From the NCBI RefSeq assembly GCF_900497805.2, contig NW_020954630.1:9204222-9268221 (forward strand): a stretch of 64,000 bases of DNA, written 5' to 3'. Every line of letters starts with the position of its first letter. Position 1 is the stretch's first letter. The DNA is from Vombatus ursinus. Taxonomy: Eukaryota; Chordata; Mammalia; Diprotodontia; Vombatidae. The notes under the pieces are model-generated. The model had not been told where the DNA came from. It made no database searches and saw only the letters and a list, made by a program, of their open reading frames with translations. The position numbers and the translations under genes are program-made. This document shows, in pieces, positions 55,012-64,000 of the stretch.

Positions 55012-55240
55012 AGAGGCAGTGTGCCATAATGGATAGAGAGCTGACTTTATGAGCAGGAAGACGTGGGCTTAAGTCCTTCTTCTGACGAAAATTGCTCGCG
55101 TGACCCTGGGCGAGTCATCTAGCCTCCGTTCTGTAAGTCCTTCTCTAAAACTAGTAAGTTGCAGAACAGTTGCCCATGTGCATTGGCAGATGAATTCATC
55201 CCTGGGAGTTGTTATACCAATTAAATCATAGGTCTGGTAA
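55012..55240 (+). mobile_element. tRNA-headed SINE, third tail type
   Basis: AGAGGCAGTGTGCCATAATGG, GTGACCCTGGGCGAGTCATC, CTCTAAAACTAGTAAGTTGC, AGAACAGTTGCCCATGTGC and GGGAGTTGTTATACCAATTA. Confidence 0.8.
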
Positions 55241-55432
55241 AAAATAAAATTCTTCCGGTGATCTATGTCGTCATGGAAGTTCAGCCTCTGAACTGCACTT
55301 TGGGTGGCCCTCCCCTTTGGAGAACTTAATTGAGACTGTGGATGAGTCACATAGGATGAGCAAGAATGGTTAGGTTGCTGTCTGCATTGATGGAGGGATG
55401 CCCACATGGAAGAAATCATAGATCTTTTGGAA

Positions 55433-55515
55433 TATTATTAGGTAGGAGGTTCAAGAAATTTTTTGGTATCACAAAAGGGATCTCATACTCAAAAAGGTTG
55501 GGAACTACTGTATTG
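55433..55515. mobile_element. possible hAT MITE right end
   Basis: AAAAAGGTTGGGAACTACTG resembles the AGGTTGAGAACCACTG end of MER5-type hAT elements. The left end was not located. Confidence 0.4.
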
Positions 55516-55589
55516 GGGGGTGGAATTCCTCACCTCAGGCCAGTATTTTCCAGGTGTCTGCTCCCCACCACTATAGGCTAGCCATTCAA

Positions 55590-56135
55590 GAAGTGAGGTA
55601 ATGAGGTGGTGCAGTGAATAGAGTCCTGGGCCTGGGTTCAGGAAGAGCTTAGTTCAAATTCTGCCCCAGAAATTTAGTAGCTGTGTCACCCAGGGAAAGT
55701 CATCTAACCTCTGTATGCCTCATTTTGGGGCAGCTATGTGGCACAGTGGATAGAGTGCTAGGTCTAGAGTCAGGAAGACTCAACTTCATGAGTTTAAATC
55801 TAGCCTGAGACACTAACTAGCTGTGTGACCCTGGGCAAGTCACTTAACCCTGTTTGCCTCAGTTTCCTCCTCTGTAAAATGAGCTGGAGAAGGAAATGGG
55901 AAATCACTCTAATATCTCTGTCAAGAAAACCCCAAATGGGATCACAAAGAATCAAACATGACTGAAAATGACTGAACAGTAACAACAAATGCCTGTTTCA
56001 TCAAGTAATAAATTGAGAGTAATAATGTCACCTACCTCCTGGAGTTGTAAGGATCAAAGGAGATGATATTTATAAAGTGCTTAGCACAGTGCCTGGCATA
56101 TAGTAGGTGCTTAATAAATGCTTGTTTCATTCCTT
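55590..56135 (+). mobile_element. MIR CORE-SINE split by RTE-tailed SINE
   Basis: The 5' part 55590-55726 has GAGGTGGTGCAGTGAATAGA and CTGTGTCACCCAGGGAAAGTC. The 3' part 55989-56135 has CTACCTCCTGGAGTTGTAAGG and GTGCCTGGCATATAGTAGGTG. Confidence 0.88.
55727..55988 (+). mobile_element. RTE-tailed SINE inside the MIR
   Basis: GGGGCAGCTATGTGGCACAG, GTGTGACCCTGGGCAAGTCAC, GAGCTGGAGAAGGAAATGGG, TCAAGAAAACCCCAAATGGG and ACTGAACAGTAACAACAA. ATGCCTCATTTT (55715-55726) and ATGCCTGTTTCA (55989-56000) suggest an eroded target-site duplication sharing ATGCCT. Confidence 0.93.
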
Positions 56136-56956
56136 CAGGCCCTGCATCAGTGTGGGTTTTTTGATCCTGATACATAGCCTGCCTATCCTTCCATTCCCAC
56201 AAACTCCCAGGTTCTTGACTCCCTGCCTCTCAGACTTTTGACCAGCATTCTCTCTGAAGCATCCCTCTGGTTTTCTGACTCTGTCTGACCTGACTTTGGA
56301 TGCCCTCCCTGTCTCCGCTCACCGTTCACCTGCTCCGAGGCCAGCTCCTGGTGTGCGTCAGTTTCTCGCCGATCTGGCTGCTTAACCTGACCAGTGACCC
56401 CTGACCATTCACATTCCGACACTGACAGAAACATCCACATGTAGCGGTTTGCTTGACAATGGCAGTGGAGCAAAGGCGTTCAGGCAGGAGTAGGGATGGT
56501 TAGCTTGGCTGCTCCTGAAGCTGGCTGTCAAAAAGCAGAGCGCCCTGTGAATGAAGATCCAGGGGATGGGAAAGGACAGTTAGATAAAATGCTGCAGACG
56601 ATCAGACGTGTTCCCTCATGAAGTTTCTGTCACTGGTTGAGCATCTGGGGCGAGTGAATTTCTCCTCTAGGCTATGAATGTAGGCTTTCTCCTCTAGCCA
56701 CTGCTATCATGGGCTTTCTGGTATCTATTGTTCAGATTGCATGGCAGGCCCAGTGGTAGAAGGAGAGAAAAACTAAGGATCTCATGGAAATGACAACCAG
56801 TGTTTATAACCCAAAGACAAATGCTTATTTGTAATAAGGCATAAATTAGTTAATTCTTTTGATACCAAGTAGAGCAAAACAAACCCAAAATCTTCCCCCT
56901 CCCCTCAGGATTGAGCTCTTGCTTCTTTGTACTTGCACTATTTCAATAACCTTTAA
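56136..56956. other. unassigned
   Basis: Part (56180-56480) is richer in G and C. No repeat, retrocopy or exon recognised. Confidence 0.4.
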
Positions 56957-57299
56957 AAAATTTTCATTTTATTTTATTTTATTTTCCACTTAACCAATAT
57001 TAATCTCCTTCCCCCCTCCCCTGTCACTGGAAGACAAAAAAACAAAAAACAAAATAAACTATAGTCAAGCAAAGCAAATTTTCACATTGGCTGTATCTAA
57101 AATTGTATGTCTCGTTCTGTACCCTAAATCCACAGCCTCTCTGCCGAGAGGCAGGTAGTATGTTTCTTCATAGGTCTTGTGGAATCATGGTTGGTCATTA
57201 CACTGATCAGAGTTCTTAAGTCTTTCAGAATTTTTTGATTTTACAACATTGATGTTATAGTATACATTGTTCTCCTGATTCTACCTCAATAATCTCTTA
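56957..57299 (-). mobile_element. L1 3' end fragment
   Basis: A (TTTTA)n-rich start, CCTTCCCCCCTCCCCTGTCAC, ACTATAGTCAAGCAAAGCAA, GGAATCATGGTTGGTCATTA and CTGATCAGAGTTCTTAAGTC in inverted order. Confidence 0.85.
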
Positions 57300-57890
57300 T
57301 CTTTGTGTCCTCGCTTCTAGTTTCTGCCGTCCCACTTCACTGCCAGATTAACCTTTGGTAGGCACAGCTCTGATCATGTCACATGAATTCTCCAAAATTT
57401 TCTATGACTCTCTATTTCCAAGAAGGTCCAGACTTCTCAGGCTGGCATTCAAGGACCTCTACCATCTGGTTACAGGCTACCTTTCTAAGTATTTATTGTA
57501 CCCCATAATCCAGTCTTGTCTCTATGCCTTTTGCTCAGTTGTTCCTCATTGTTTGAAACTCTCCTTTCCCTCTATATTTCTAACTATTGAAATCCCATCC
57601 ATTTTTCAAGGTTTGGTTCAAATGATGCGGCTACCATGAATCCTTCTCTGATTGCCTCAGTCAGAAGCAATCTCTTCTGCCTATATACTTTGCTACTTTG
57701 TATTTACTTCTCTTATTTACGGGTCATATTACCTTTCTTATTATTATTTTTATTTTTTGGGGGGACATTATCTTTAGTGGGTTATTAGCTTCTTGAAAGC
57801 AGGGGACTATCTTATTTCCTATTAATTGTTGTCTCTCCTTCACCCACTTAGCACAGTAACTTGCCCATAGCAGTTTCTTAGAGAAGGATT
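57300..57890 (+). mobile_element. L2 LINE 3' region
   Basis: TTTCTGCCGTCCCACTTCAC, GCACAGCTCTGATCATGTCA and TCAGGCTGGCATTCAAGGAC. Then CATTTTTCAAGGTTTGGTTCA, GAATCCTTCTCTGATTGCCTC and TTAGCTTCTTGAAAGCAGGG. About 590 bp in L2 order. Confidence 0.75.
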
Positions 57891-58744
57891 GGAATTTAAG
57901 AACGCTTTGACCAAATGGGTCAATTAGCACACATACTAGAAAGGGTAAGATAAAAATTGTTATTTCAAAGATAGGAGAAATGATAGCAAAATTATTAAAA
58001 ATGTCAATTGAGGCAATTGATATATCTGGTCCTTCTAGTGTTAATAAATTTTTGTTGAATGAATAAATGAATGAAAATCATCTAAGTGCTGAAAAGTGCA
58101 TTTCTTATCCAACTGTGATAGATTTGCCTTTGGCTCTCTGTCTCTCTCTCTTTTTCTGTCTCTCTGTCTCTTTCTGCTGTTTCTAGTAGTCAAAATTCAA
58201 GAGCTTAAATGCTGTACTAAATGCCACATCTGTCCTTCAAGGATTCCACTGCCCTCCCTTCTCCCCTCTCAGCAGTAGGTTCCCTTCTTTTTCTCCCACT
58301 GGAGCAGATCTCCCCTCCTGAACTGGTTTTTCCCCCTCCGGGGCCGCCCCCCCCCCCTGCACTGTAGGCCCTTGGTGATGAGACCCTGTCTCAGCTGGTT
58401 CTAATTAACCTCTCATCAGGCTGTCTCTGAGTGAATACCTCAGCAACCTGACTTTTTAAAGGGGTCAGATGATACCGAACCACAGCTAACACAAGTTAAA
58501 TGCAGTTAGATCATTTAACATGACAATTATAAGTTAAATATAAACACATTTCTTTACACATACCCCTGCTCATTATCCTGATTTCTTTTTGATGTTTTCT
58601 AACCCCAAAAGAATCATTTCATCCAATTTTTTGTTGCTTGGAAAGTAGACCCTACAGTGCTTGTAATAGTATTTCCCGCTCTTCCATTAAGGCCATGCAG
58701 ACAGGCAGCTGCAAACCAGACTGACCACACATTCAAAGGCGTGT
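57891..58744. other. mostly unassigned
   Basis: 58030-58080 ends in GTTGAATGAATAAATGAATG, a probable L2/MIR 3' tail. A C run of about ten lies near 58350. The rest is unassigned. Confidence 0.4.
58135..58180. repeat. (CT)n-rich tract
   Basis: TCTGTCTCTCTCTCTTTTTC-type low complexity. Confidence 0.85.
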
Positions 58745-59065
58745 CATTTCTCTTGGTTGTTTTCCATGCCTGGAATATACTCCATCCTCATCTTCACCTC
58801 ATAGAATCCTTTCAATCTCAGCTCTAGGGCCACCTCCCACATGAAACCTTTCCTGATACTTCCCGGCTCCTGGTTCATCATCGACCCAATTATGTTGTAT
58901 TTATTTTGTGAATAATTTATATGTTCAGGTTGTTTTCCCTGATAGAAACAGCACCTGCCCTCTAGGGGTTTATATTCTTTCCTTCTTTTCTTTTTTTGGT
59001 CTTTGTAGCTCCATTCCCTAGAACAATGTCTGCCAGACAGAAAGCATTTACTAAATGCATGTTGC
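58745..59065 (+). mobile_element. L2 LINE 3' region
   Basis: TTGTTTTCCATGCCTGGAAT, TCTAGGGCCACCTCCCACATG and AAACCTTTCCTGATACTTCCC correspond to the L2 blocks TGGAATGCCCTTCC, GCCACCTCCTCC and AGCCTTCCCTGA. AGCATTTACTAAATGCATG ends it. Confidence 0.75.
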
Positions 59066-59165
59066 TTGGTGGCCTTAGGCAATTAACCTCTGTTTGCTCT
59101 CCTGTAAAATGGGAGTGCTGGTGACCTTTGAGGGACCTTCCAGCTATAATCTCAAGTGAGTATAT
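59066..59165 (+). mobile_element. SINE 3' half, CR1/L3 tail
   Basis: GCAATTAACCTCTGTTTGCTC, TCCTGTAAAATGGGAGTGC and GAGGGACCTTCCAGCTATAAT. Confidence 0.6.
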
Positions 59166-59269
59166 ATGGGCCACCCGATTCTCCAAGTCATTCAGCCCAT
59201 CTACGTGCCATTTTTCTCAACTACAAACAGCAGTAACCAACATTCTGTATCTAGGAAACAAGTTTTGGA

Positions 59270-59465
59270 TACATTTTCGCATTTTAACCTCATACCTCTA
59301 TGTGAGATGTAGGGCTGACGTCCCATTTTGCATGGGAGGAAAATGAGGCCCAAAGAAGACCTTGTCCAAGGTCGTATACTAACGAGTGGGAGAGTTAGGA
59401 CTGTAATCCAGGTTCTAAGAGTCCAAATCTAGGGCTGTCCCCATCATACCATGCTGATGGCCAAC
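59270..59465 (-). mobile_element. MIR fragment
   Basis: TCCCATTTTGCATGGGAGGA, AATGAGGCCCAAAGAAGACC and TGTAATCCAGGTTCTAAG in inverted order. Confidence 0.55.
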
Positions 59466-59890
59466 CCTTTCCTATTTCAAACCTAACAATGTCTGTATTT
59501 ATATGATAGGAATAACTTAGCCATGGCATGGCATGATTTTCACAAGGTCAGACTGGTCGATAACACATAAAACAATAGGAATTTATCATGGCATTTAAAC
59601 TAATACAAAGGGAGGCAAATATAAAACCTAAAACGAAGGCATGGGGATGGGGTGGGGCGGGAGTAATTGAAGATACAATTCGGGAAGTTACTAAAACCTT
59701 TGGGGAATGATGGTCTTCAGGCCATGACAGCAAGATCAAGGAGTCCTGAGAAGACAATTGGGACGTGGCATATTCAGGTTCTATCAATCTCTTGTTACTA
59801 ATCCTAGCTGATGTGTGGGATGCTTTGGTCCTTTATAAATTTCACTTCAGGGCAGCTCATTAAGGCAAATATGTCATTCATTTAATAGGA
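59466..59890. other. unassigned
   Basis: Nothing identifiable. Confidence 0.4.
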
Positions 59891-60290
59891 TGGGACCATA
59901 GCTTTAGAGCTGAAAAGGACTTTAGATGTCATCTAGTCCAGAGGTGTCTAACACATAGCTGATTGCAGCCTGCAACACTCCCTAGTGTGGCCTGAACCAG
60001 ATTAAAATGTAATTGGGAAAAAAACCAGAATAAATAAAAATACAATACAACTTAGACAATGTTAATATGTGATTTTCTATGTAGAGTTTGGCAGCACCAT
60101 TTCTATTTGAGTGTGACACCATTGATCTGGTACAATTTTCTCTTGCTCTTCTTAAACCTCATTTAGCAGAAGAGGAGACTGAGGCCCATGGAGGTCAAGT
60201 TTCTTGCCCAAGGTCACATAGGTAGTACATGACAGACTTAGAATTTGGACTCATGTGCTCTCATTCCAAACCCAGCATTCTTATTGTTCA
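59891..60290 (-). mobile_element. CR1/L3-tailed SINE split by hAT
   Basis: The tail part 59891-59938 reads GGGACCATAGCTTTAGAGCTG and TTTAGATGTCATCTAGTC. The body resumes at 60133 with CATTTAGCAGAAGAGGAGAC, CTTGCCCAAGGTCACATAGG and TTCCAAACCCAGCATTC. Confidence 0.82.
59939..60124. mobile_element. hAT MITE inside the SINE
   Basis: CAGAGGTGTCTAACAC at the left, GAGTGTGACACCATTG at the right; interior GAACCAGATTAAAATGTAAT. ATCTAGTC (59931-59938) and ATCTGGTA (60125-60132) match at 6 of 8, the hAT duplication length. Confidence 0.9.
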
Positions 60291-60524
60291 GGCAAGTCTG
60301 ATTGGCTTCCCAACTCTTACGGGACAATGGATAGGGAGATACTGGTGATTGCCTGGAGAGGCCCCAGTGGTACAGGTATAGGGCTTGGAAGTTTCCAGAA
60401 AGGGCCATGAAGGAGAGAGTATTAGGGGGAGAAAGCAGGTTCAGAGTAGACATAATCTGCCACAATTGCTCAGAGAGGACCAAAACACGAGAGAGAGTTT
60501 TTGAATTATAACAAAGACTGAACC

Positions 60525-60665
60525 AGATCATTGTATATTTACAGTTGAGGAATCTGTAGCTTGAAAGAGGTTAGTTGATTCACCCAAGGTCACACAAGGA
60601 GTAGGTTAGAAGGGTGGTATTGAGACCCAGCTTTTTTTTATTCTCAGTCCAAGGCTCATGACCTT
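60525..60665 (-). mobile_element. SINE fragment
   Basis: TTTACAGTTGAGGAATCTG, CACCCAAGGTCACACAAGGAG in inverted order. Confidence 0.55.
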
Positions 60666-60805
60666 GTACTTTGATATTAAAAGGTGGTTGTAAAGCAGAA
60701 TAAGACAAAACAACAACCTGGCTTGATTTTAGGCCTGGTTTAAGGCAAAATTGAAAAGCAGGTGAAATTTGTCTTTAGTTTCTTTTCCACCTCTGTCTTC
60801 CTTCA

Positions 60806-60968
60806 TTTTTTTTTGTTTGTTTTTTGTTTTAGGCAATGGGGGTTAAGTGACTTGCCCAGGGTCACACAGCTAGTAAGTGTCAAGTGTTTGGTCTGAGGCT
60901 GGATTTGAACTCAGGTCCTCCTGACTTCAGGGCCGGTGCTCTATCCACTGTGCCACCTAGCTGCCCCC
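60806..60968 (-). mobile_element. poly-A SINE, WSINE1-like
   Basis: T-rich tail, GGCAATGGGGGTTAAGTGAC, TTGCCCAGGGTCACACAGC, GGATTTGAACTCAGGTCCTC and TCCACTGTGCCACCTAGCTGC. Little diverged. Confidence 0.93.
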
Positions 60969-61451
60969 ATTCTTTATTCCTACTAACAGCTTCTTCCCCA
61001 TGCTGGGTCTTTCTCAAGCACCCAATGACCTTCAGCTGCTTCCTTGTTTCTCATGGTCCTTCACAACCTCTTGTTTTGAACTTTTCCTGATCTCCTCTGC
61101 CTATCAAAACATCCCTGTTCAGTGTCCCATTGCCTCAGGACCTTGTTCGTTCTTAGTTAATGAATGTCACCCACTAATTCTTGCTAAAGTAAGAATGGCT
61201 AAAAATGAGTTGGTGTATTCCTCTTTTAAGTAGTCCAATCATTTGCACTGTATAAAGGGCCTTCCACACTTTCACCCAAAGGAGTCAATAATGATGGTGG
61301 TCATTTAGATATTTATTTAGTCATCTGTAGGAGCCTGCTTTAGGGAATAGGGAAAATTTGGAGGTCAATATTGACCTTTGCAAGGGCAGTTTCCGTCCAA
61401 TGATGGGGATGGAACACTTCTAAAACATGGCGACCTTTAAATTGTAGTGCT
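60969..61451. other. unassigned
   Basis: Nothing identifiable. Confidence 0.4.
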
Positions 61452-61459
61452 ATCTACAC

Positions 61460-61680
61460 CAGAGGTGTCAAACATGTGGCCAGTAACACTCTGGAGTTCT
61501 GTTAGAGCTGGATTAAGTTGTAATTGGGAAATATTTAACAAAATAAATTAAAATACAATAGAGCATAATAGAGATACAATAGAGATAATGTTAACATGTG
61601 GTTTCCTAAGTAAATATATACTGGGGGATCTTTATGTATAGTTTAGTGGGCCCCTTTTCTATTTCAGTTTGACACCACTG
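61460..61680. mobile_element. hAT MITE (GTGTCAAACTC family), best ends
   Basis: CAGAGGTGTCAAAC and GTTTGACACCACTG are the terminal inverted repeats. ATCTACAC (61452-61459) and GTCTACAC (61681-61688) are the 8-bp duplication, 7 of 8 identical. Confidence 0.95.
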
Positions 61681-61688
61681 GTCTACAC

Positions 61689-62019
61689 TACCTACTGTAA
61701 GAGCTTGATTGTTATGGTTGATTTGATTGTATTCTTTGATGAAACTTTAAACTCTGGACTCTCGAATAGACTTTTGCAAAAGCCCTAAACTCTTTAGGAC
61801 CATAAAGAATCTTCTCATATAGCATAGGAGGTCCTTTCCCTTCATGGACCCATGACCACATTGCATTGCCATGACTTATGACCCTTTAGATTAGCTGGGC
61901 TGAGCTCAGTATGAACAATGGAGAGGTTATGGGTCCAATGCCATTGGATGTTCTTTTGCAGGGTCACAGACTAGGTTAGTTATTTCAAATATGTTCTGAA
62001 TATGTGAATATGTGTTTCC
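61689..62019. other. unassigned
   Basis: Nothing identifiable. Confidence 0.4.
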
Positions 62020-62128
62020 CGATTGACTGAAAGACTCTTGAGGGCAATGATTCCTTCATTTTTGTTTTTGTATCACCAGTGCCTAGTACAGTGCTTACCA
62101 AATGCTTTTGGTTTGAATGAAAATGATT
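62020..62128 (+). mobile_element. L2 3' end
   Basis: GAAAGACTCTTGAGGGCAATG, TTTGTATCACCAGTGCCTAG and ACAGTGCTTACCAAATGC. Confidence 0.75.
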
Positions 62129-62274
62129 GAAGGTGAGAGAGTATGAAGATATCAGTTCAAACCCAACACTACTAAAGACAGTTCAAAGCACATTCTCTAT
62201 TGATGCGAGTTCAGCAGTGTCTTCTTTGTACTTGAAGGACAACATCAGAGATAGGGATAGCACAGTATCAGTGG

Positions 62275-62420
62275 AGTTTGAGCTGGAATGGAGTTTAGAA
62301 GTCACCTAGTCCAACCTGTTATCCAGGGCAGGGATCTCTTCCACAGCACCTCTGTTATAGTCCACACGTTTCTACTTGAACACTTTGAGTGAAAGGGAGA
62401 ACTCTATTTCTTAACAAAGT
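62275..62420 (-). mobile_element. CR1/L3-type 3' end fragment
   Basis: GCTGGAATGGAGTTTAGAAGTC and ACCTAGTCCAACCTGTTATCC resemble the antisense CR1/L3 end. Confidence 0.5.
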
Positions 62421-62469
62421 AGACTGTGCCATTGATGGGAAATACTTAAATTATCTGACAGCTCTTCAT

Positions 62470-62600
62470 TTATTCATTCCACCTTGTATCCTCAGTGCCT
62501 GGTATAGTGGGTGCTTAACAAAAACTTGTCAATTGATTAACTGACAATAAACATTCATTAAGTACCTACTGTGTTCCAGGAATTTTGTTAGCCATGACAA
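62470..62600. mobile_element. L2/MIR end pieces
   Basis: TGTATCCTCAGTGCCTGGTAT with TGCTTAACAAAAACTTG is an L2 sense end. CATTCATTAAGTACCTACTG with GTTCCAGGAATT is an opposite-facing piece. Confidence 0.55.
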
Positions 62601-63029
62601 TGGGAAGAAAAAAAATGAAGCTCTATCTAACTTCTGGTGATTTGTCATTTTAGGGGGAAGGGGAGTCCCAAGTTTTATATCCAAGGCTTGACATCTTTCC
62701 TACCTAATACAAGTTCCCCAATGAATACAAATAATGAATAGCAAAGAAACAATTTATCCAAATCATGGCAAAACAGAAATCATGGAAGCTATACATAGGA
62801 AAATAGATAACTCAGCTCTATCAAGCTCTACCTAGATCTCACCAAGGGGAAGTTCCCTAAAGTCTCTAGAGTAGTAAGTTGGGGATAGGGCCATGATGGA
62901 GATTTCCTACTTCTCTCATGTTGGCTTTTCCCCAGTCTTTTCCTTTAGCAATCTGAAGTGGGATTTATCTCTTCCATCTTCTCTCTCAAAGCTCTGTCCT
63001 TTCCTCATTTCCCATTGATATCAGGAGAC
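62601..63029. other. unassigned
   Basis: Nothing identifiable. Confidence 0.4.
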
Positions 63030-63195
63030 TGTGTGAGTCAGAGGACCTAATCTTTGATTCCCACCTCAGATCCTATGATCTTGGGTAGGTCACCTAACTT
63101 GCTGAGTCTCAGTTTCCTTATCTGTAAAGTGTAGGGGTTGGTCTATATGGTCTTTGAGGTCCCCATTAGCTCTGGATTCATGATCCTGTGATCTC
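63030..63195 (+). mobile_element. SINE with CR1/L3-type tail
   Basis: GATCTTGGGTAGGTCACCTAA, CTCAGTTTCCTTATCTGTAA, GGGTTGGTCTATATGGTC and TTTGAGGTCCCCATTAGCTC. Confidence 0.78.
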
Positions 63196-63401
63196 TGCTG
63201 GAATCATCCTTAGCTTTTTTTTTTTTAATTTTTGTTCTCTTCCCTAGTCACACTCTTCCCTTCTCATAGAATATCTTCTCTCTCTCTATCCACCTGTTGG
63301 AAATCCTACCCATCTCGAGGCTATTCTTGATCTCTCTTTGCCTCTCCATTTCTCCGGGTTAGAAATGACCTCCCGCAGACTTCATACAACCTTTTGTTTT
63401 A

Positions 63402-63489
63402 TAGGGTGTCCCAAAATTGGTAATGTAGTTTAAAGCTTTAATAAGCTTTGTGAAGTTTAAAAATCCACTAAAATTTTTGGGACACCCTG
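63402..63489. mobile_element. mariner-type MITE, 88 bp
   Basis: TAGGGTGTCCCAAAAT at the left and ATTTTTGGGACACCCTG at the right are terminal inverted repeats, with TA on both outer sides (63400-63401 and 63490-63491). There is no coding capacity. Confidence 0.9.
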
Positions 63490-63549
63490 TATTACTGTCT
63501 AATGCACTAATGTAATGTTGCATATTATAGCTATCCATGTTGGGGTCAA

Positions 63550-63665
63550 CCTATTACTAGAAAATGAGCCTCTTAAAGGCAGAAAATTACCTAAATTTTG
63601 TATCTCTCCTTGTTTTGCACACTTTAGGTGATTAATAAATGTTGGTTGCATTGTATCATAGCAAC
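63550..63665 (+). mobile_element. L2 3' end
   Basis: ACTAGAAAATGAGCCTCTTAA, TTTTGTATCTCTCCTTGTT and TAGGTGATTAATAAATGTTGG. Confidence 0.65.
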
Positions 63666-63679
63666 TAAACTGCCCTGAT

Positions 63680-63975
63680 TTTTTTCATGTGAACTGCTGT
63701 CAAATTAAGTCTTTTGTCTTCCTGCAAATGCTTTTTTTAAAAACTAAATATAGGACATTATGTTTATCTGTTAAATTTCATACATATATTTTTTGTTTCA
63801 GTCTCTCATTGCAGCTTGTCAAGATCTGTTTAAATCTTGATTTTTATCATCTATTATGGAAACAGTTCTTCCCAGCTTTGTGTCCCCTGCAGATGTGATA
63901 AACACACCTCCGTGTCTTTATTCAAGTTCTTGGTAGAAATGTTGAATAAGACTGGGTTAATACAGAGTCCTACAC
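63680..63975 (-). mobile_element. probable CR1/L3-related fragment
   Basis: CTTCCCAGCTTTGTGTCCCC, TGCAGATGTGATAAACACAC, AGAAATGTTGAATAAGACTG and ACAGAGTCCTACAC follow a block order I associate with antisense CR1-clade sequence (CAGTTTTGTGTCATCTGCA, AAAATGTTGAACAGGAC). Confidence 0.4.
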
Positions 63976-64000
63976 CAGAGGCATCAGACTTGTAGCCCAC
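63976..64000. mobile_element. hAT MITE, cut by window edge
   Basis: CAGAGGCATCAGACTTGTAG matches the left end of the GTGTCAAACTC hAT family. The rest is beyond the window. Confidence 0.65.

Overview
The window looks like intergenic or intronic DNA from a marsupial (metatherian mammal). The evidence is the repeat content. There are many copies of a tRNA-derived SINE (head GGCAGCTAGGTGGCACAGTGG) whose 3' end is an RTE/BovB-type tail. There are poly-A SINEs of the WSINE1 type, marsupial-style L1 3' ends, MIR/THER1 CORE-SINEs, L2 and L3/CR1 LINE remains, and several hAT MITEs. No intact protein-coding gene, tRNA, rRNA or CRISPR array could be supported. Base composition is AT-rich with few CpGs, and the open reading frames are short and explained by repeats or chance. 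The species and the neighbouring genes cannot be named from this sequence.

Layout: 1-35 kb is a dense mosaic of SINEs (MIR, RTE-tailed and CR1/L3-tailed types), L1 3' untranslated fragments and microsatellites. It includes an L3/CR1 LINE at 26.9-28.7 kb that carries a younger SINE, and a 0.4 kb GAGA/GAAAAT purine block at 31.7-32.2 kb. From 35.1 to 40.8 kb the repeats almost stop; a GC-rich, CpG-containing patch at 38.4-38.7 kb lies there, making this the best candidate for host regulatory DNA. At 40.95-44.49 kb one 5'-truncated L1 lies on the minus strand. It is bounded by an imperfect 17-bp target-site duplication and carries a second L1 3' end in the opposite orientation.

At 45.2-47.7 kb lie a 53-bp near-identical direct repeat of unknown origin, a processed RPLP1 (ribosomal protein lateral stalk subunit P1) pseudogene with its 5' leader, poly-A tail and target-site duplication, and a young SINE with a perfect 18-bp duplication. 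From 48.3 to 51.4 kb a second L3/CR1 LINE has been cut up by hAT elements and SINEs. One of these hAT elements is a large palindrome whose loop contains a (TTAGGG)n tract. From 51.4 kb to the end the SINE/L2/hAT mosaic resumes, with an 88-bp mariner MITE near 63.4 kb.

There is no operon or pathway to describe. The biological content is the layering of mobile elements, one retrocopied host gene, and a repeat-poor island that may hold cis-regulatory sequence. Family names come from recognition of conserved motifs, without a database search; most repeat boundaries are good to about 10-30 bases unless a target-site duplication is given.
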